Source: Bacillota bacterium (GTDB taxonomy: Bacteria; Bacillota; Dethiobacteria; DTU022). From it: 7,324 nt of DNA. Positions 5,981 through 7,324 of this stretch are shown here, in pieces. The notes under the pieces are model-generated. The model did not search any database and had not been told where the DNA came from. It worked only from the letters and a program-made list of their open reading frames with translations. The stretch is taken from contig JAAZPS010000056.1 of NCBI GenBank assembly GCA_012797095.1, positions 1 through 7,324 of the forward strand. Direction: 5' to 3'. The position numbers were made by a program, and so were the translations under genes. The number at the start of each line of letters is the position of its first letter. Position 1 is the first letter of the stretch.

Positions 5981-6279
5981 TAGGAAGCAAAAGCCGAAAA
6001 AGAAGCGTTCGATACAGCGGGCTTGGCCTTCTTGTTCTGCTGGGCTTCAGTTTTCTGTTGATGGCGCAGTCTGCGGCACCGGTGCGCGCCGATGATCGTT
6101 CTTACTATTTCCCCCGGGTGCTGATCGAGGCGGTGCTTTATCCTGACGGTTCGATGAGTGTTGTCGAGGAGCGCACCTTCAGCTTTGACGGGCGTTTCCG
6201 GGGCGCCTGGGAATATATCTATCTGAAAAACAACGCCTCGATCAGGGATCTTCTGGTCAGCGAAAAGGGTGAACCCTAG
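5977..6279 (+). pseudogene. DUF2207 membrane protein, truncated after 100 codons
   Basis: N-terminal fragment of a DUF2207 predicted membrane protein, a frequent operon partner of LemA. The start is well fixed by the ATGA overlap with lemA. A basic N-terminus (KSRKRS) and hydrophobic core (about 14-30) form a signal peptide, likely cleaved after VRA (38). The family's extracytoplasmic opening follows: RSYYFPRVLIEAVLYPDGSM, VVEERTFSFDGRFRGAWEYI and ISIRD-like NNASIRDLLVSEKG. Full-length members are typically about 550-650 residues with several later transmembrane helices; here a TAG at 6277-6279 ends the frame after GEP and no DUF2207-like sequence follows in the window. The sequence changes abruptly to the XRE module promoter within about 20 bp, so the 3' part was probably lost by deletion or replacement. 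A secreted short product is possible but unlikely to work as the family normally does. Confidence 0.85.
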
Positions 6280-6298
6280 CCCATAATGTAAAAAGGTC

Positions 6299-6326
6299 TT
6301 GACATTACCACGGGTCCTGCTATAAT
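6299..6326 (+). promoter_or_regulatory. Strong sigma-A promoter of the membrane protein-XRE module
   Basis: A perfect -35 TTGACA (6299-6304) and a perfect -10 TATAAT (6321-6326) are separated by 16 bp. Transcription would start near 6333. It lies only 20 bp after the stop of the truncated DUF2207 gene and 50 bp before the ATG of the small membrane protein. It is the best promoter in the window. Confidence 0.85.
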
Positions 6327-6332
6327 GGAAGA

Positions 6333-6350
6333 TGTCAAAACAACTTGACA
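6333..6350. promoter_or_regulatory. TGTCAA-N6-TTGACA inverted repeat, candidate operator
   Basis: TGTCAA (6333-6338) and TTGACA (6345-6350) are perfect inverted copies around AACAAC. They sit at the predicted transcription start, and a further TTGACA forms the -35 box (6299-6304). A dyad over the start site, beside a gene for an XRE repressor, suggests autoregulation (inference). Half-site spacing of about one DNA turn (12 bp) fits a dimeric helix-turn-helix protein. Confidence 0.5.
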
Positions 6351-6375
6351 ATTGCTGCTCAAAGGAGGGGCCGTG

Positions 6376-6624
6376 ATGATAAAGTTTTTCAACAGGCTTG
6401 GTTTCCGGCGGATGGATGAGATGGAGATGGAGATCTCCTTGAAGTCCTTACGATGGTCATCCCTTTTTTCGGGATGCGCTCTTTTTGCCCTGTCCGTGTA
6501 CGAAAAAGTCACTACCGGTGAACTGGGCTGGGCTTTTCTGATCTTTATCCTTCAATATCTGGTTTTCTGGGGTGCCCACCATGTGCTGACCAGGAAAATG
6601 AGCGGTGGTAAAGTTGAAGAATAA
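6376..6624 (+). CDS. Small membrane protein paired with XRE regulator
   Basis: An 82-residue protein of unknown function. ATG 6376 is chosen because AAGGAGG (6362-6368) lies 7 nt upstream; GTG 6373 is an alternative, while the TTG at 6352 lies upstream of the ribosome binding site and is unlikely. An acidic-amphipathic N-terminus (RRMDEMEMEISLKSLRWS) is followed by two predicted transmembrane helices (about 31-46, SLFSGCALFALSVY, and 53-72, LGWAFLIFILQYLVFWGAHH) and a charged tail. It resembles short membrane proteins of the DUF6442/DUF2178 kind that are encoded next to XRE regulators in Bacillota. I make this link from pattern only. It overlaps the XRE gene by 20 nt and is cotranscribed from the promoter at 6299. 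It may sense or modulate the regulator, but this is speculative. Confidence 0.8.
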   Translation: MIKFFNRLGFRRMDEMEMEISLKSLRWSSLFSGCALFALSVYEKVTTGELGWAFLIFILQYLVFWGAHHVLTRKMSGGKVEE

Positions 6625-6808
6625 GATCAGGGAGCTGCGTAGAGGGTTGGGTTTGCGGCAGGAAGATCTTGCCTTGAAGGTTGGCGTGACCCGTCAGACG
6701 ATCAACGCCATTGAAAATGATAGATACAATCCGACCCTGGTTCTGGCGATGAAACTGGCGCGATTACTGGAAACCCCTGTCGAAGAGCTGTTCAAACTTG
6801 AGGAATAA
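6605..6808 (+). CDS. XRE-family HTH transcriptional regulator (YozG-like)
   Basis: A compact DNA-binding protein consisting only of a Cro/C1-type helix-turn-helix. The core is IRELRRGLGLRQEDLALKVG, VTRQTINAIENDRYNPTL and LAMKLARLLETPVEELFKLEE, a near-consensus match with the recognition helix at TRQTINAIEN. The start is uncertain: GTG 6605 gives 67 residues (MVKLKNKIRE), while TTG 6614 gives 64 residues beginning MKNKIREL, the usual N-terminus for this family and more likely. Either overlaps the upstream membrane protein gene, implying translational coupling. Short regulators of this type usually repress their own operon together with an adjacent small membrane protein; the dyad at 6333-6350 is the candidate site. 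The gene ends 36 bp before the convergent ZIP gene. Confidence 0.92.
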   Translation: MVKLKNKIRELRRGLGLRQEDLALKVGVTRQTINAIENDRYNPTLVLAMKLARLLETPVEELFKLEE

Positions 6809-6844
6809 GCCGCCCATGCGGTCAAAAGCAGGCTGCGCTTTGGT

Positions 6845-7324
6845 TTACAATCCGATGAGCAGGATGCCGGTGACCACACCCAGAAGCAGCCCGATTGTGG
6901 CCGAATAGCCCCGGGATAGCCTGTTGGCATCGGGCATCAGCTCGTCGCAGGTGATAAAGAGCATTGCCCCGCCGGCAAAGCCAAGGGAGAGGCTTAGCGC
7001 AATGGGCGAGATGCCGCCGAGCAGCGCTCCCGAAAGAGCGCCCAGGCCCATGGGCAAGCCGGCCAGCACCGTTACGGCGAGGGTATTTCCCTTGCTGCTG
7101 CCGCCGCTGTCCAGGGCCACCGCCATGGCCAGGCCTTCCGGGAAATTGTGGATCCCGATGATCAGCGCCAGCCCCAGGCCCAGCGATTCGCTGGAAACAT
7201 AGCCGGTTCCGATAGCCAGTCCCTCGGGAACATTGTGCAAGGCGATCCCGATGGCGAGCAAAATACCCATCTTCCGGAAGTGTCCCTGCTGGCTTTCATC
7301 GGCATAGTGATGTAAATGCGGCAG
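6845..7324 (-). CDS. ZIP-family metal transporter, C-terminal part (5' end outside window)
   Basis: Integral membrane transporter for divalent metals such as zinc, GufA/ZupT-like, acting in the cytoplasmic membrane. The frame is open to the window edge: 18 codons (LPHLHHYADESQQGHFRK) precede the first ATG at 7268-7270, and this histidine-containing stretch looks like the cytoplasmic loop before transmembrane helix 4. The ATG is therefore internal and the gene is 5'-partial. From that ATG, the metal-site motifs are HNVPEG (12-17, helix 4) and HNFPEG (41-46, helix 5). Three further hydrophobic segments follow (about 64-86, 90-106 and 122-141), with CDELMPDA (108-115) between the last two. The C-terminus is complete. 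It is convergent with the XRE gene. Specificity (Zn, Fe or Mn) cannot be read from the sequence, and nothing suggests a link to its neighbours. Confidence 0.93.
   Translation of the reverse strand: MPHLHHYADESQQGHFRKMGILLAIGIALHNVPEGLAIGTGYVSSESLGLGLALIIGIHNFPEGLAMAVALDSGGSSKGNTLAVTVLAGLPMGLGALSGALLGGISPIALSLSLGFAGGAMLFITCDELMPDANRLSRGYSATIGLLLGVVTGILLIGL

Noticed and set aside
6809..6844. Small stem CCGC-CCAT-GCGG (6810-6821) as a terminator between the XRE and ZIP genes
   Set aside because: A 4-bp stem without a following T-run on either strand is too weak.
1..7324. CRISPR array, tRNA, rRNA or other multi-copy repeats
   Set aside because: No regularly spaced repeats, tRNA-like folds or rRNA stretches were seen on either strand.

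Overview
The window looks like chromosomal DNA from an anaerobic, Clostridia-type member of the Bacillota. This is an inference from AGGAGG-type ribosome binding sites, the pairing of a PocR-domain AraC regulator with a stand-alone corrinoid protein and a hydantoinase-like ATPase (a combination seen around corrinoid methyltransferase genes in such anaerobes), and small XRE/membrane-protein pairs. No rRNA or tRNA is present to fix the taxon. Both ends of the window cut through genes.

Layout. 1-1273 (+): the 3' part of a PocR-AraC type regulator, open at the window edge. 1274-1587: no confidently assigned gene. This stretch holds a 17-bp RNA hairpin, a 57-codon unassigned ORF, and a well-placed ribosome binding site followed by only eight codons before an insertion sequence. 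About 1588-3090: an IS3-family insertion sequence with a single-frame DD(35)E transposase on the minus strand. 3098-4513 (+): a hydantoinase/oxoprolinase-family gene lacking its N-terminal third, beginning right at the IS edge. 4520-5167 (-): a corrinoid (B12-binding) protein convergent with it, only 6 bp away. 5168-5410: a divergent intergenic region. 5411-5980 (+): LemA. 5977-6279 (+): a DUF2207 membrane protein overlapping LemA by ATGA but cut off after 100 codons. 6299-6808 (+): a two-gene module of a small membrane protein and an XRE repressor, with a strong sigma-A promoter and a TTGACA inverted repeat. 6845-7324 (-): the C-terminal part of a ZIP-family metal transporter.

How the genes fit together. 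The regulator, the hydantoinase remnant and the corrinoid protein probably belong to one C1/corrinoid methyl-transfer locus, but no methyltransferase is in the window. The IS appears to have removed the front of the hydantoinase gene. The lemA-DUF2207 pair is a normal envelope-associated arrangement, damaged here by loss of most of DUF2207 at a junction with the XRE module. The region therefore reads as a mosaic with at least two truncated genes. I see no clear evidence for a wholly new multi-gene system. The best candidates for a second look are the hairpin region after the regulator, the frame-disrupted start of the transposase, and the self-contained XRE/membrane-protein module.
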